In this document: positions 1 to 9,026 of the stretch, piece by piece | How positions within the stretch are numbered: the first letter of the stretch is position 1 | How the letters are laid out: every line of letters starts with the position of its first letter | NCBI GenBank assembly: GCA_024710805.1 | Contig: JANJUB010000064.1 | Span: 1-39,305, forward strand | Length of the DNA: 39,305 bases | Reading direction: 5' to 3' | DNA from: Fimbriimonadaceae bacterium | GTDB lineage: Bacteria; Armatimonadota; Fimbriimonadia; Fimbriimonadales; Fimbriimonadaceae | Notes under the pieces: generated by a model | Told to the model about the DNA's origin: nothing | The model's input: only the letters and a program-made list of their open reading frames with translations | Database searches by the model: none | Position numbers and translations under genes: made by a program

Positions 1-99
1 GACGCCGACGACGCGATATCCGGCGTTGGCGAATTCCAGGCTCGTCGGCAAACCGATGTAGCCCAGACCGTAAACGGAGAGGGTGGTAGTTGAACTCAC
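1..99 (-). CDS. Nucleotide-sugar dehydrogenase, N-terminal 33 residues (cut by window edge)
   Basis: The gene reads leftward out of the window, so only its 5' end is present. The predicted N-terminus carries the Rossmann signature GLGYIGLPTSLEFANAGY, with the GxGxxG NAD-binding turn after the first beta strand. The GLGYIGLP form is typical of UDP-glucose, GDP-mannose and UDP-N-acetylmannosamine dehydrogenases, which oxidise the sugar C6 hydroxyl to a carboxylate for surface polysaccharide synthesis. I chose the GTG at 99 because the Rossmann strand follows within ten residues and a GAGG lies about 5 nt upstream. The exact substrate cannot be told from 33 residues; WecC/TviB-type proteins match the motif best. 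Confidence 0.8.
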   Translation of the reverse strand, partial: MSSTTTLSVYGLGYIGLPTSLEFANAGYRVVGV

Positions 100-509
100 G
101 GCGGCCTCAGAGTGTACCTTGGGGACCCTGGGTGAACCTGAAGCTGCTGCAGCGTGCAGCCTTAACTCCTTTGTAGCCGCCGGATGCTATTGTGCCGGCG
201 TGAATGCGGCTAGAGTTAGGTTCAGCGCGGGCACCTACGAGGCTGTTGCATGGTGGTTCCGTCGCCGCACTTCATTGTGGGCGAGGGATGCGTCATGCCC
301 TCGCTAAGCTTGTTGGAGCGGTTATGCCCACGCCGGTACGAGCCAACCGGCGACTACGGGGGGCCCACGGGGGGCCGTCCAAGGCACAAAGCAACATCCT
401 CGTATCAACCCGCGGCTACGAAGAGCTTGCTGCACTTGAAGTGCAATGCAACAGCATCACTGTAAGTACAAGACAACCATCTGCGCTTTGCGAGCGCACA
501 ACGCATCGC
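100..509. other. Intergenic stretch with no gene recognised
   Basis: About 410 nt lie between the nucleotide-sugar dehydrogenase start and the truncated gene copy at 510-686. Short reading frames on the plus strand here look composition-driven and have no recognisable domain. A weak inverted repeat (CGAGGG...CCCTCG, near 281-303) could be a hairpin but has no T-run on either side. No tRNA arms were found. The stretch may hold the dehydrogenase promoter and worn-down remains of the truncated copy. Confidence 0.5.
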
Positions 510-686
510 TCACCCACAAAATGGCTCGCTGGTGGCACCGACGACATCCTCGCGAACGCTCACCCCCGCGACCAGCTTCATGTTCGCTCGCTGGCTGAGC
601 TCAGGCAGCAGCCGCGACAACGGCGCAACCGTCGCCGGGACTTCAATCTCGGGGGCAATGTAGAGGAGTGAAAGAACGATCCACAT
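510..686 (-). pseudogene. Truncated tandem copy of the 5' end of the neighbouring STN-like gene
   Basis: This 58-codon frame starts 10 nt downstream of the stop codon of the 697-2580 gene and on the same strand. It repeats that gene's N-terminal region almost residue for residue: EIEVPATVAPLSRLLPEL, then RANMKLVAG, then VREDVVG. It then runs into an unrelated tail and a stop. About 110 nt (roughly 537-645) are also nearly identical at DNA level to 2431-2540. The hydrophobic start MWIVLSLLYIA still resembles a signal peptide. The simplest reading is a tandem duplication whose second copy lost about 90% of its length. Expression as a short secreted peptide cannot be excluded. Confidence 0.75.
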
Positions 687-696
687 GGTGAGATTC

Positions 697-2580
697 CTAG
701 GGCGGCCAACCCAAAGCGCGTCTACCTTCGGCGATACGCTGTTCAAGCATCTCGCGATAGGTGGCGGGCAGCTGGTTCCACGTGACGGGCTGAGGATCAA
801 GCTTCAGCGTGTCGCTGATCTTTAGTTCGTGACTGATCTTTGGACCGACGTCGAACCTGAACGTATAGTGCCGAAACTCACCCATCTGGAACTCGCGAGG
901 GCGGGTTTCGGGGGTCAGCATCTCGTAGCTTAGGTTCTCCGGGCGGATCACCGAAGGCCCTACCTTCGCTCCAACGGCCTCTTCGAAGCGGACGCTCAGC
1001 TTCGCATCCCTCGGCAGATCGTTCGGGAAGGCCTCGGTCGGTTCCTCGCTCAGGTGTTTCATGCCCTGAAGCGGGCTGTTGGGAACTAGTCGGTGCTCAT
1101 ACACCAAGAATCTAGCCAACTCCCTTTGTTGTTCATTCATCTGAGCGAAGGTCAAATCGCTGGTCTGATTCCCGAGGGCCGCAAGGCGCAGCAACCCAAG
1201 CGGCTGCCTAGCCAGTTGCCAATCAAACTCCTTCACTTGGGCGACCTGCGCATACTGCAGTGCGAACTGCGCTTGCGACAAATCGACCTTGCCCATCAAC
1301 GCAGAGAGAGTCCTCACCGTAGGTCGAGGATCGCTGGCGCGGATGAACTCCTGAGTTGCGGCTCGACTCGTGCGCATCCGGCGGCTCAAGACCGGTTCGT
1401 GAGGTCGGATGATGACCCGATCCTCGCGTACGTCGATCTCACACCGCCGTCGAATGTTCAGTTCGACTGCGGCATAGGGCATAGGGGGCCGAGCCTCAGA
1501 CGATTCGGTGCGCGGGGGATAGGGCGGATACAGATCAGAGATCAGCATGATCACCGGTCGGGACTTCACTTTCGCATACAAGCGCATCGCGCCTTCAAAG
1601 AAAAGCGACTGAGGATCGTATTCGGCGGGGCGCCGCAGGCGACTGATCACGTCCGCGGGCAACGGGAACTTGCTCCAATAGTCCAAGATCCACCCCTCAT
1701 TGACGAGAACCTCGTCGACCCCCTTCTCAAGAGACTCCAAGAGCGCGGTGCCATCGCGGCGAAAGTCGATCTGAGTGGTGAGCAAGACTTTCCCCTGAGC
1801 GTCGGCCAGAATGAGATGCGGACTCAGATTGCCTATCTGGAAAGCGCTGACGACCACAAGGATCTTGTCCACGGCGGAGGGCGGAGCCATCGCAAAGTCG
1901 AACCCGTGCGGACCACCAAGCGGGAAGTACCCTTCGACCTTCTTCGCCGCGTCTGCATACATTTGCTGTTCCTTCACGAACTCGGCAAACAGAGCTGAAG
2001 CCACGTTTGGGAGGAGTCGACGTTGACGAGCCGTCGGTCGAGACGAGAACACGACGGTTCGGTTGGGCGGGATGTCAGCGAGTGCTTCGAGACCAATAGC
2101 CTCGAGGACTCGAAAACCGAACCTCCCAACGGGGGAGCGGCGATCCAGATCTTGAATCTGCCTGAACTCTTGATCTCCAGAGTAGATTGCCTTTCTCCGT
2201 TCAGCAAGGGACTGCGCGTGGAGGCTCGTAAACGGTTCCTTGAGGTTGCCCTGAGAGAGCGTCCGGGCGATCTGCTTGCGGCGGAACTCGACTTCCTGCT
2301 TTCGGTCCTCGGACTCTTGGTCCTTCGTTCGGGCCAGCACCCACTCCCCGCCTTTCTCAGTCCAGGTGGCATTGACTGCTTCCGCGATGCCGTCCATGAG
2401 TTCTCGCACCGGCCGCTTGGGGCTGGCGATGCCGACGACATCCTCGCGAACGCTCGCCCCCGCGACGAGCCTCATGTTCGCCCGCTGGCCGAGCTCAGGC
2501 AGCAACCGCGAAAGCGGCGCAACCGTCGCCGGGACTTCTATCTCCGCCTGAGCCACTACCAAAAGGACCAGCGCCAGCAT
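697..2580 (-). CDS. Secreted protein with N-terminal STN-like domain, function unknown (627 aa)
   Basis: The protein opens with a short signal peptide, MLALVLLVVAQA. Residues 13-90 form a repeat typical of secretin/TonB short N-terminal (STN-like) domains: a L..LL.EL....N.....A..V pattern, then VRELMDGIAEAVNATW and a closing beta strand. In known proteins this module sits at the periplasmic entry of secretins and TonB-dependent receptors. The remaining ~530 residues match nothing I recognise and contain no secretin barrel signature, so the role is unknown. It starts 17 nt after the carB half-gene stop. There is no Shine-Dalgarno sequence at the ATG; TATGAT lies 5 nt upstream, which suggests its own leaderless promoter. 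A truncated copy of its 5' end follows directly downstream. Confidence 0.7.
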   Translation of the reverse strand: MLALVLLVVAQAEIEVPATVAPLSRLLPELGQRANMRLVAGASVREDVVGIASPKRPVRELMDGIAEAVNATWTEKGGEWVLARTKDQESEDRKQEVEFRRKQIARTLSQGNLKEPFTSLHAQSLAERRKAIYSGDQEFRQIQDLDRRSPVGRFGFRVLEAIGLEALADIPPNRTVVFSSRPTARQRRLLPNVASALFAEFVKEQQMYADAAKKVEGYFPLGGPHGFDFAMAPPSAVDKILVVVSAFQIGNLSPHLILADAQGKVLLTTQIDFRRDGTALLESLEKGVDEVLVNEGWILDYWSKFPLPADVISRLRRPAEYDPQSLFFEGAMRLYAKVKSRPVIMLISDLYPPYPPRTESSEARPPMPYAAVELNIRRRCEIDVREDRVIIRPHEPVLSRRMRTSRAATQEFIRASDPRPTVRTLSALMGKVDLSQAQFALQYAQVAQVKEFDWQLARQPLGLLRLAALGNQTSDLTFAQMNEQQRELARFLVYEHRLVPNSPLQGMKHLSEEPTEAFPNDLPRDAKLSVRFEEAVGAKVGPSVIRPENLSYEMLTPETRPREFQMGEFRHYTFRFDVGPKISHELKISDTLKLDPQPVTWNQLPATYREMLEQRIAEGRRALGWPP

Positions 2581-2585
2581 GGCCC

Positions 2586-2591
2586 ATCATA
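2586..2591 (-). promoter_or_regulatory. Candidate -10 element (TATGAT) for a leaderless start
   Basis: On the minus strand TATGAT is followed by five bases (GGGCC) and then the ATG at 2580. Transcription starting 6-7 nt after the hexamer would begin at the ATG itself. No purine-rich ribosome binding site is present. The -35 region is not recognisable. The same geometry recurs at several other genes in the window. Confidence 0.45.
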
Positions 2592-2597
2592 GCGGGA

Positions 2598-4289
<1,692 letters not shown>

Positions 4290-4458
4290 CAAAGCATGAT
4301 TGTGACATGGGCGGTGGGCGCAGGTTTCGAGTCGCGCGATCCGGAGGGGTACAACGCCCCCGCGCGCCTCGTGGTCTCATCTTGTGCGAGCCAAACTTGC
4401 GGCGTACTTTGGGTAACGTGAATGCAGAGTCTGGCGTGAGAGCCGGACGGAGGCGATA

Positions 4459-6531
4459 GTGAAGCAATATAGTGCTGACAAGATTAGAAATGTGGCCATT
4501 GTAGGCCACGGCGGTTCCGGCAAGACGATGCTCGTCGAGCACTTGCTGTACACCGCCGGGGCCGTTGACCGGGTGGGCTCCGTGGATGCGGGCAACACCC
4601 AGAGCGACTACGATCCGCTCGAAATCCGCCGCAAGATCAGCATCAGTGCCTCCATCGTCCCCTTGGAGTGGCACGATCACAAGATCAACTTGATCGACGT
4701 TCCGGGATACCCCGACTTCATTGGGGACCTTCATGGGGTGGCCCGTGTTGTCGAAGCGATGATCATCGTCTGCGAAGCCAAAGCCGACTTGGACGTGGGC
4801 TTTGAGCTGGCCTGGGAAGTCGCCGAGCAGTACGGCCTTGCCAAGTGCATTTTCGTCAACAAGCTCGAGCGCGACAACGCCGACTTCGACGGCCTCATCA
4901 ATACGCTGCACGAGCGCTATGGCCGCAAGGTCGTGTGCGTCCAAATCCCGATCGGGCACCAAGCCGCGTTTAGCGGAGTCCTCGACCTGCTGAACATGAA
5001 GGTCTATAAGGGCAAGGACCGCGGCGTCGAAATGGAAGAGCTGCCGACGGGCTATGCAGAAGAAGCCGCCGAGCGACGCGACAAGATGATGGACGCCGCC
5101 GCCGAAGGTGACGATGAGCTCGCATTGAAGTATCTCGAGGGCGAGGAACTGAACCCGCTCGAGATCGAGCATGGCCTGCTCGTGGGTACGGAGAACGGCA
5201 AGGTCGTTCCCGTCCTGCTCGGTTCTGCGATGAGCGGCATCGGTGTCGCCACGCTGCTCGACCGAATCATCGGCGAACTTCCCTCTCCCAAGGATAAGCC
5301 AAAGGTTTTCGACGGGCGCGAACTCAAGCCCGATCCGGACGGCCCGCTCGCCGCATTCTGTTTTAAGTCGACGGCCGACCCGTATGTGGGCAAGCTCAAC
5401 TACGTACGAGTGTTTAGCGGCACGCTCAAGCAGGACATGAACGTGCTGAACATGAACCGCGAGAAGGAAGAGCGGTTGCATAACATGTACTTCGCGCACG
5501 GCAAAGGACAGGAACCTGCCCAGAACGTGGTCGCGGGGGACATCTGCGTGCTCGCCAAGCTGTCTGATACCCATACGGGGGATACCCTGTCCACGGGCAA
5601 GGACAAGATCATGCTCCCGCCCGTTGAGTTCCCGGACCCCATCTACCGGGTGGCGATCAAGCCGGTCGCCAAGAGCGACGAAGACAAACTCGGCCCGGCG
5701 CTAGCGAAACTCCTCGAAGAAGATCCGACGTTGCGGTACGTCCGTGACGCCGAACTCCATCAGGAGATCCTGGAGGGCATGGGCGACATCCACCTCGATG
5801 CGACGATCGAGAAGCTCAAAACGCGCTTCGGCGTTAGCGTCTCGACGGAAGAGGCCAAAGTTCCGTATCGCGAGACGATCCGCGCGGCCTCCAAGGCCCA
5901 AGGTCGGCACAAGCGCCAAACCGGAGGCAAGGGTCAGTATGGCGACTGCTGGATCGAACTCTCCCCGGTCGGTCGAGGCGAAGGATTCTCGTTCGACAAC
6001 AAGGTTGTCGGCGGCTCGATTCCGAAGAACTTCATTCCGGCCATCGAAAAGGGCATCCGGGAGACGATGGAGCTTGGATTCCTCGCGGGTTTCAAAGTGG
6101 TCGATGTGAAGGCGACGGTGTACGACGGTTCGTACCACGACGTCGACTCAAGTGAAATGGCGTTCAAGATCGCGGGATCGCTGGCCTTCAAGGCCGCGGC
6201 AGAAAAGGCCAATCCGGTGATCTTGGAGCCGATTCTGGAGCTCGAAGTCGATGTTCCGGATGACACGGTCGGCGACGTAGTCGGCGATCTCAACGGGCGC
6301 CGTGGACGCCTGCAAGGCATGGACCCGATCACGGCGGGCAAGACGCGCGTCCGCGCCCAAGTGCCCATGGCGACCATGACCCGATACGCGCTGGACTTGC
6401 GCTCGATCACCAAGGGGCGAGGGCGCTTCCGGCAGAACGTATCGCACTATGACGAGCTTCCGCATCCCGAGCAGCAGGCCCTCATGGCCGAGTACCAGAA
6501 GCGGCGCTCCGATCACGAGAACGACCACTAG
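4459..6531 (+). CDS. Elongation factor G-like GTPase (EF-G2 type, 690 aa)
   Basis: A translational GTPase of EF-G architecture. The P-loop is GHGGSGKT (residues 16-23), the G3 motif is DVPGYPDF (80-87) and the G4 position reads NKLERDN (134-140) instead of the canonical NKMD. Domains II to V follow, including KQTGGKGQYGDC in domain IV and a C-terminal GRGRFRQNVSHYDELP. The GHGGSGKT form and the altered G4 separate it from housekeeping EF-G, which reads GHIDAGKTT and NKMDR. It fits the EF-G-like paralogues seen in Thermus, Thermotoga and many other phyla, whose exact role is unsettled. The GTG start is supported by a GGAGG about 6 nt upstream. It is divergent from carB. Confidence 0.88.
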   Translation: MKQYSADKIRNVAIVGHGGSGKTMLVEHLLYTAGAVDRVGSVDAGNTQSDYDPLEIRRKISISASIVPLEWHDHKINLIDVPGYPDFIGDLHGVARVVEAMIIVCEAKADLDVGFELAWEVAEQYGLAKCIFVNKLERDNADFDGLINTLHERYGRKVVCVQIPIGHQAAFSGVLDLLNMKVYKGKDRGVEMEELPTGYAEEAAERRDKMMDAAAEGDDELALKYLEGEELNPLEIEHGLLVGTENGKVVPVLLGSAMSGIGVATLLDRIIGELPSPKDKPKVFDGRELKPDPDGPLAAFCFKSTADPYVGKLNYVRVFSGTLKQDMNVLNMNREKEERLHNMYFAHGKGQEPAQNVVAGDICVLAKLSDTHTGDTLSTGKDKIMLPPVEFPDPIYRVAIKPVAKSDEDKLGPALAKLLEEDPTLRYVRDAELHQEILEGMGDIHLDATIEKLKTRFGVSVSTEEAKVPYRETIRAASKAQGRHKRQTGGKGQYGDCWIELSPVGRGEGFSFDNKVVGGSIPKNFIPAIEKGIRETMELGFLAGFKVVDVKATVYDGSYHDVDSSEMAFKIAGSLAFKAAAEKANPVILEPILELEVDVPDDTVGDVVGDLNGRRGRLQGMDPITAGKTRVRAQVPMATMTRYALDLRSITKGRGRFRQNVSHYDELPHPEQQALMAEYQKRRSDHENDH

Positions 6532-6540
6532 CAGTCTGTT

Positions 6541-6618
6541 GAATGTTGAATGTCGGATGTGGCTGGATCCCGGATCCCTAGCGACATCCGACATCCGACA
6601 TCCGACATCGAACATCCC
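6541..6618. repeat. Heptamer-built inverted repeat, copy A
   Basis: The left arm consists of heptamers GAATGTT, GAATGTC and GGATGTG. A central GCTGGATCCCGGATCC block follows. The right arm has the reverse-complement heptamer GACATCC three times, then GACATCG and AACATCC. The two arms can pair over about 20 nt to form a long hairpin. The right arm ends 9 nt before the thioesterase ATG, and no Shine-Dalgarno sequence lies between. Related copies occur at 7161-7217, 13665-13726 and 37637-37701. Confidence 0.8.
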
Positions 6619-6627
6619 AGATTTCCA

Positions 6628-7158
6628 ATGCACAGCAAGACCGTCTCCGCCTCCCGCGTGATCATGTCGAAGGTCATGGAGCCGACCGACGCCAACTTCC
6701 TCGGGAAGGTGTTCGGTGGCTCGATCCTGTCGCTCCTCGACTTGGTGGCCTACGCGACGGCGTCGCGTTTCGCGGGCAACATCTGCGTGACAGCCTCGTT
6801 CGATCGAGTCGATTTCCATGAGCCTATCGAGGTGGGTGAACTGGTCATCTGTGAGGGACGCATCTCCTACACGGGTCGAACGTCGCTGGAAGTTACGATC
6901 GAGGTGTTCGCCGAGAACATCTACGAGCAGAATCGCCGTCACACGAACACCGCTCGGGTCACGATGGTGGCGATCAAGGAAGGCAAACCCGTCCCAGTGC
7001 CCGCGCTGGTGTGCGAGACGCGTGAGGATCGTCTTTCATTTCTAGAGGGACAGCTTCGGCGGACGTATCGAGCCCAGCAGCGCGAGGAACTGGCCGCGCA
7101 AGTGGCGGCGCTTCAGAGTCTTTCGGACGAGGATCTGTTGGCGCGGATGCCGGGGTGA
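6628..7158 (+). CDS. Acyl-CoA thioesterase, hotdog fold (YciA/BFIT-like, 176 aa)
   Basis: A single-hotdog acyl-CoA hydrolase. It begins with the typical VMEPTDANFLGKVFGGSILSL, where the Asn-Phe-x-Gly-x-x-Phe-Gly-Gly segment and following helix carry the active site. It continues with ASFDRVDFHEPIEVGELV, the conserved strand that binds the CoA moiety, and RHTNTARVTMVAI. Family members hydrolyse acyl-CoA to free fatty acid and CoA in the cytoplasm. The C-terminal ~40 residues are a charged helix (RAQQREELAAQVAALQ). I chose the ATG at 6628 because upstream in-frame codons fall inside the hairpin repeat and encode repeat-derived residues. It is 96 nt downstream of the EF-G-like gene on the same strand, with only repeat A between. 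Confidence 0.85.
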   Translation: MHSKTVSASRVIMSKVMEPTDANFLGKVFGGSILSLLDLVAYATASRFAGNICVTASFDRVDFHEPIEVGELVICEGRISYTGRTSLEVTIEVFAENIYEQNRRHTNTARVTMVAIKEGKPVPVPALVCETREDRLSFLEGQLRRTYRAQQREELAAQVAALQSLSDEDLLARMPG

Positions 7159-7160
7159 GG

Positions 7161-7217
7161 CGTATGTGGCGTGGGGAATGTGGGATGTGGCTGGAGAACT
7201 GGACGTGGATCACCACG
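7161..7217. repeat. Degenerate heptamer repeat, copy B
   Basis: Directly after the thioesterase stop, GTATGTG, GGAATGTG and GGATGTG are followed by GCTGGAGAACTGG. This is the left arm and central GCTGGA of the family. The usual right arm of GACATCC units is missing, and a small CGTGG/CCACG stem replaces it. It looks like an eroded or half copy. Confidence 0.55.
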
Positions 7218-7270
7218 CTTGCCTAGGGTTCGTCGCGTATTGCCCCCGAACGTCTATATGTTCGTGCAAT

Positions 7271-7363
7271 GACCCCGGAGGGGTCGCAGAGCTTAGCCCC
7301 GGCGTCGCCTCCGGGCGACCCGGGGTAGGCGCCGCCATTTCCCCATGCACCCCGACGGGGTGC
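7271..7363. repeat. Array of three GC-rich hairpins (CCCC/GGGG family), left flank
   Basis: Three perfect short stem-loops lie in tandem. The first is GACCCC-GGA-GGGGTC at 7271-7285. The second is nested: CCCCGG...CCGGGG at 7297-7325 enclosing GTCGCC-TCC-GG-GCGAC. The third is GCACCCC-GAC-GGGGTGC at 7347-7363. The orphan gene begins 23 nt later. Two of these stems reappear, with different loops, on the other side of that gene at 8021-8110. None is followed by a T-run. Confidence 0.7.
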
Positions 7364-7385
7364 CAGATCACATGTACATGCGCGC

Positions 7386-8012
7386 ATGGAGCCGTTGGCG
7401 CGCTGGATCCGGAGGGAGTATGAAGTTCCACTCATCTGGCCGACCGTGTCGGTGTTTCTTGGTCTTCTAGCTGCACTCCTAGTTTTCATAGGCAGTATGG
7501 GGCAGCCAAGCGCGGCAGGGGTGGTCGTCCCTGTCTTCTCGATTCTCCTCGGATCTACTCCGGCTATGCTTCACGCCCTTAGGAATCGCCATCGGCCAAA
7601 GTTGAACTGGCTCGTGGTTGCGGCCAATCGCGGGCAGTTACCTCAAGCTATTGGACCCCGCGCCGAGCAACTCAATGAGGGCGCACTCGACCTCGAGCAG
7701 ATTGTCAACGCGTTGCGGCAGGACTTCTCAGCCACGATTGATTGTAGGCACCTGAGCGCTCAGGCGAAGGAGCGCTTCCGCCGCGCGTTTGATTTGTCGC
7801 TCGGTGCGGCTGCGGGTTACTCGCTCACCCGCGATGGAGCCGAACGGCAAATCGACGCGGACCTCGAATGGCTTCGTCAAGTTCGGCAACATAGCGAGAA
7901 GCTCTTGCTCAGCCCCAGTCAATCCGAAGAGAGCCGGGAGCACCTCCACGAGCTTGAGGCCCTGGTTGCGGCCCGGGAAGAGGCGATTGAAGAGCTTGGC
8001 TTGCGGGGGTGA
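7386..8012 (+). CDS. Unknown membrane protein with two TM segments and a cytoplasmic helical domain (208 aa)
   Basis: I do not recognise a family. Residues about 16-38 (PLIWPTVSVFLGLLAALLVF) and 44-66 (AGVVVPVFSILLGSTPAML) are two hydrophobic segments forming a probable hairpin in the membrane. The remaining ~140 residues are charged and helical, ending in SREHLHELEALVAAREEAIEEL, a likely coiled coil. The ATG at 7386 has no Shine-Dalgarno sequence; the preceding bases are a short palindrome, CATGTACATG. The gene sits alone between two arrays of similar GC hairpins and is convergent with the ATP synthase operon, so the context gives no functional clue. Codon usage looks somewhat less GC-biased at third positions than its neighbours. 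Confidence 0.65.
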   Translation: MEPLARWIRREYEVPLIWPTVSVFLGLLAALLVFIGSMGQPSAAGVVVPVFSILLGSTPAMLHALRNRHRPKLNWLVVAANRGQLPQAIGPRAEQLNEGALDLEQIVNALRQDFSATIDCRHLSAQAKERFRRAFDLSLGAAAGYSLTRDGAERQIDADLEWLRQVRQHSEKLLLSPSQSEESREHLHELEALVAAREEAIEELGLRG

Positions 8013-8020
8013 GTGTTCTG

Positions 8021-8110
8021 GCACCCCTCCGGGGTGCGGGTTGGAGGCGATCTGTACCCTTGGTCGACCGGAGTCGACCAAGGGCTAAGGTCTACGACCC
8101 CTTCGGGGTC
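8021..8110. repeat. Array of three GC-rich hairpins (CCCC/GGGG family), right flank
   Basis: Three perfect stem-loops follow the orphan gene's stop: GCACCCC-TCC-GGGGTGC (8021-8037), a 12-bp stem CCCTTGGTCGAC-CGGA-GTCGACCAAGGG (8057-8084) and GACCCC-TTC-GGGGTC (8096-8110). The first and last share arms with hairpins at 7347-7363 and 7271-7285, so the gene is bracketed by the same two stems in opposite order. They may also end transcription of either convergent unit, although T-runs are missing. Confidence 0.7.
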
Positions 8111-8157
8111 CAACACTCCAACAAGCCAACACGCAAACACGCTAACAAGCCAACCGG
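8111..8157. repeat. Low-G, CAA-rich repeat tract
   Basis: The strand reads as imperfect repeats of CCAACA/CAAACA units, with AACAAGCCAAC present twice (near 8119 and 8144). It lies between the hairpin array and the atpG stop codon. On the atpG mRNA this would be a G/T-rich 3' tail. No function can be assigned. Confidence 0.5.
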
Positions 8158-8162
8158 CCGAA

Positions 8163-9020
8163 CTATCCGTTCAGCGCTTCTGCGCCGCCGACGACTTCCA
8201 AGATCTCCTTGGTGATGTTCGCCTGGCGTTCGCGGTTGGCCTTCAAGGTCAACTGCTGGATCATCTTGCCCGCGTTGTCGGTGGCGCTGGTCATGGCACT
8301 CATACGAGCACCGTGCTCCGAGGCCGTCGCCTCCATCAGCGCCTGCCAAACCAGACCCATGAAGTAGCGCGGAAGCAGCGTGTTCAGCACTTCGTCGGCA
8401 TTCGGCTCGAACTGGTAGTCCGTTGAGCCCTGGCTATCCTCGACGTCCGGTGCCTCGATCGGCAGAAGTTGCACCACCTGAGGAACCTGGCGGATCGCCG
8501 AATAGAACTTGGAGTAGCAGATGTACACCGCGTCGACTTCGCCGCTCGTGTACAGCTCCTTGACCTTCTCACCCAGCACCAGCGCATCATCGTATCGAGC
8601 GCCCGCCGAAGGGACCGTGTGGGCGTAGATCACGTTGATTCCCCGCTTGGAGAAGAACTGATTGGCCTTGCGCCCGACAGCAAGCATGACCTTCTCGGTC
8701 TCGATCGTGCGCAGGAAGTCGCCGCCCTTTCGAAGCAGATTCGTGTTGTAGGAACCGGCAAGGCCACGGTCGGCGGCGATCATGATGAGCGCCACCTTCT
8801 TAACCTCGCGCTTCTCCATCAGCGGATGCTCGGGCAGTTCGCCGGCACCGGAAAGCGAGACCATAATCTCGCGAAGCTTGTCGCTGAAGGGCCGAGCCTC
8901 CAACACGCGGTCCGTCGCCTTCTTCAGGCGCGCCGCCGCCACCAGCTTCATCGCGCGGGTGATCTGCTGGATATTCTTCGCGGACTTAATCCGCTGACGA
9001 ATCTGCTTCAGGTTAGCCAT
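8163..9020 (-). CDS. atpG: F1 ATP synthase gamma subunit (285 aa)
   Basis: Gamma is the central rotating shaft of F1, coupling proton flow through Fo to catalysis in the alpha/beta hexamer. The N-terminal helix reads MANLKQIRQRIKSAKNIQQITRAMKLVAAARLKKA, a highly conserved start. The C-terminal helix includes EHGARMSAMTSATDNAGKMI, the Met-Ser-Ala-Met-x-x-Ala-Thr-x-Asn-Ala motif that runs up the hexamer core. The length is normal. It is the last gene of this operon, 6 nt after atpA. In most bacteria atpD and atpC follow, but here the next gene is convergent and unrelated. Confidence 0.97.
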   Translation of the reverse strand: MANLKQIRQRIKSAKNIQQITRAMKLVAAARLKKATDRVLEARPFSDKLREIMVSLSGAGELPEHPLMEKREVKKVALIMIAADRGLAGSYNTNLLRKGGDFLRTIETEKVMLAVGRKANQFFSKRGINVIYAHTVPSAGARYDDALVLGEKVKELYTSGEVDAVYICYSKFYSAIRQVPQVVQLLPIEAPDVEDSQGSTDYQFEPNADEVLNTLLPRYFMGLVWQALMEATASEHGARMSAMTSATDNAGKMIQQLTLKANRERQANITKEILEVVGGAEALNG

Positions 9021-9026
9021 GGATGC

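Noticed and set aside
281-303. Terminator near the left edge
   Set aside because: The CGAGGG/CCCTCG stem is short, has a mismatch-prone centre and no T-run follows on either strand.
204-671. Possible plus-strand gene near the left edge
   Set aside because: It overlaps the truncated STN copy antisense, its residues are Arg-rich and patternless, and no start signal precedes it.
4290-4458. Frameshifted N-terminal half of carB upstream of the half gene
   Set aside because: The 169-nt gap and the following plus-strand EF-G-like gene hold no carB-like residues in any frame, so this is not a simple frameshift.
6541-6618. CRISPR-like array
   Set aside because: The repeated units are 7 nt, contiguous and inverted around a centre. 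There are no spacers of regular length and no cas genes.
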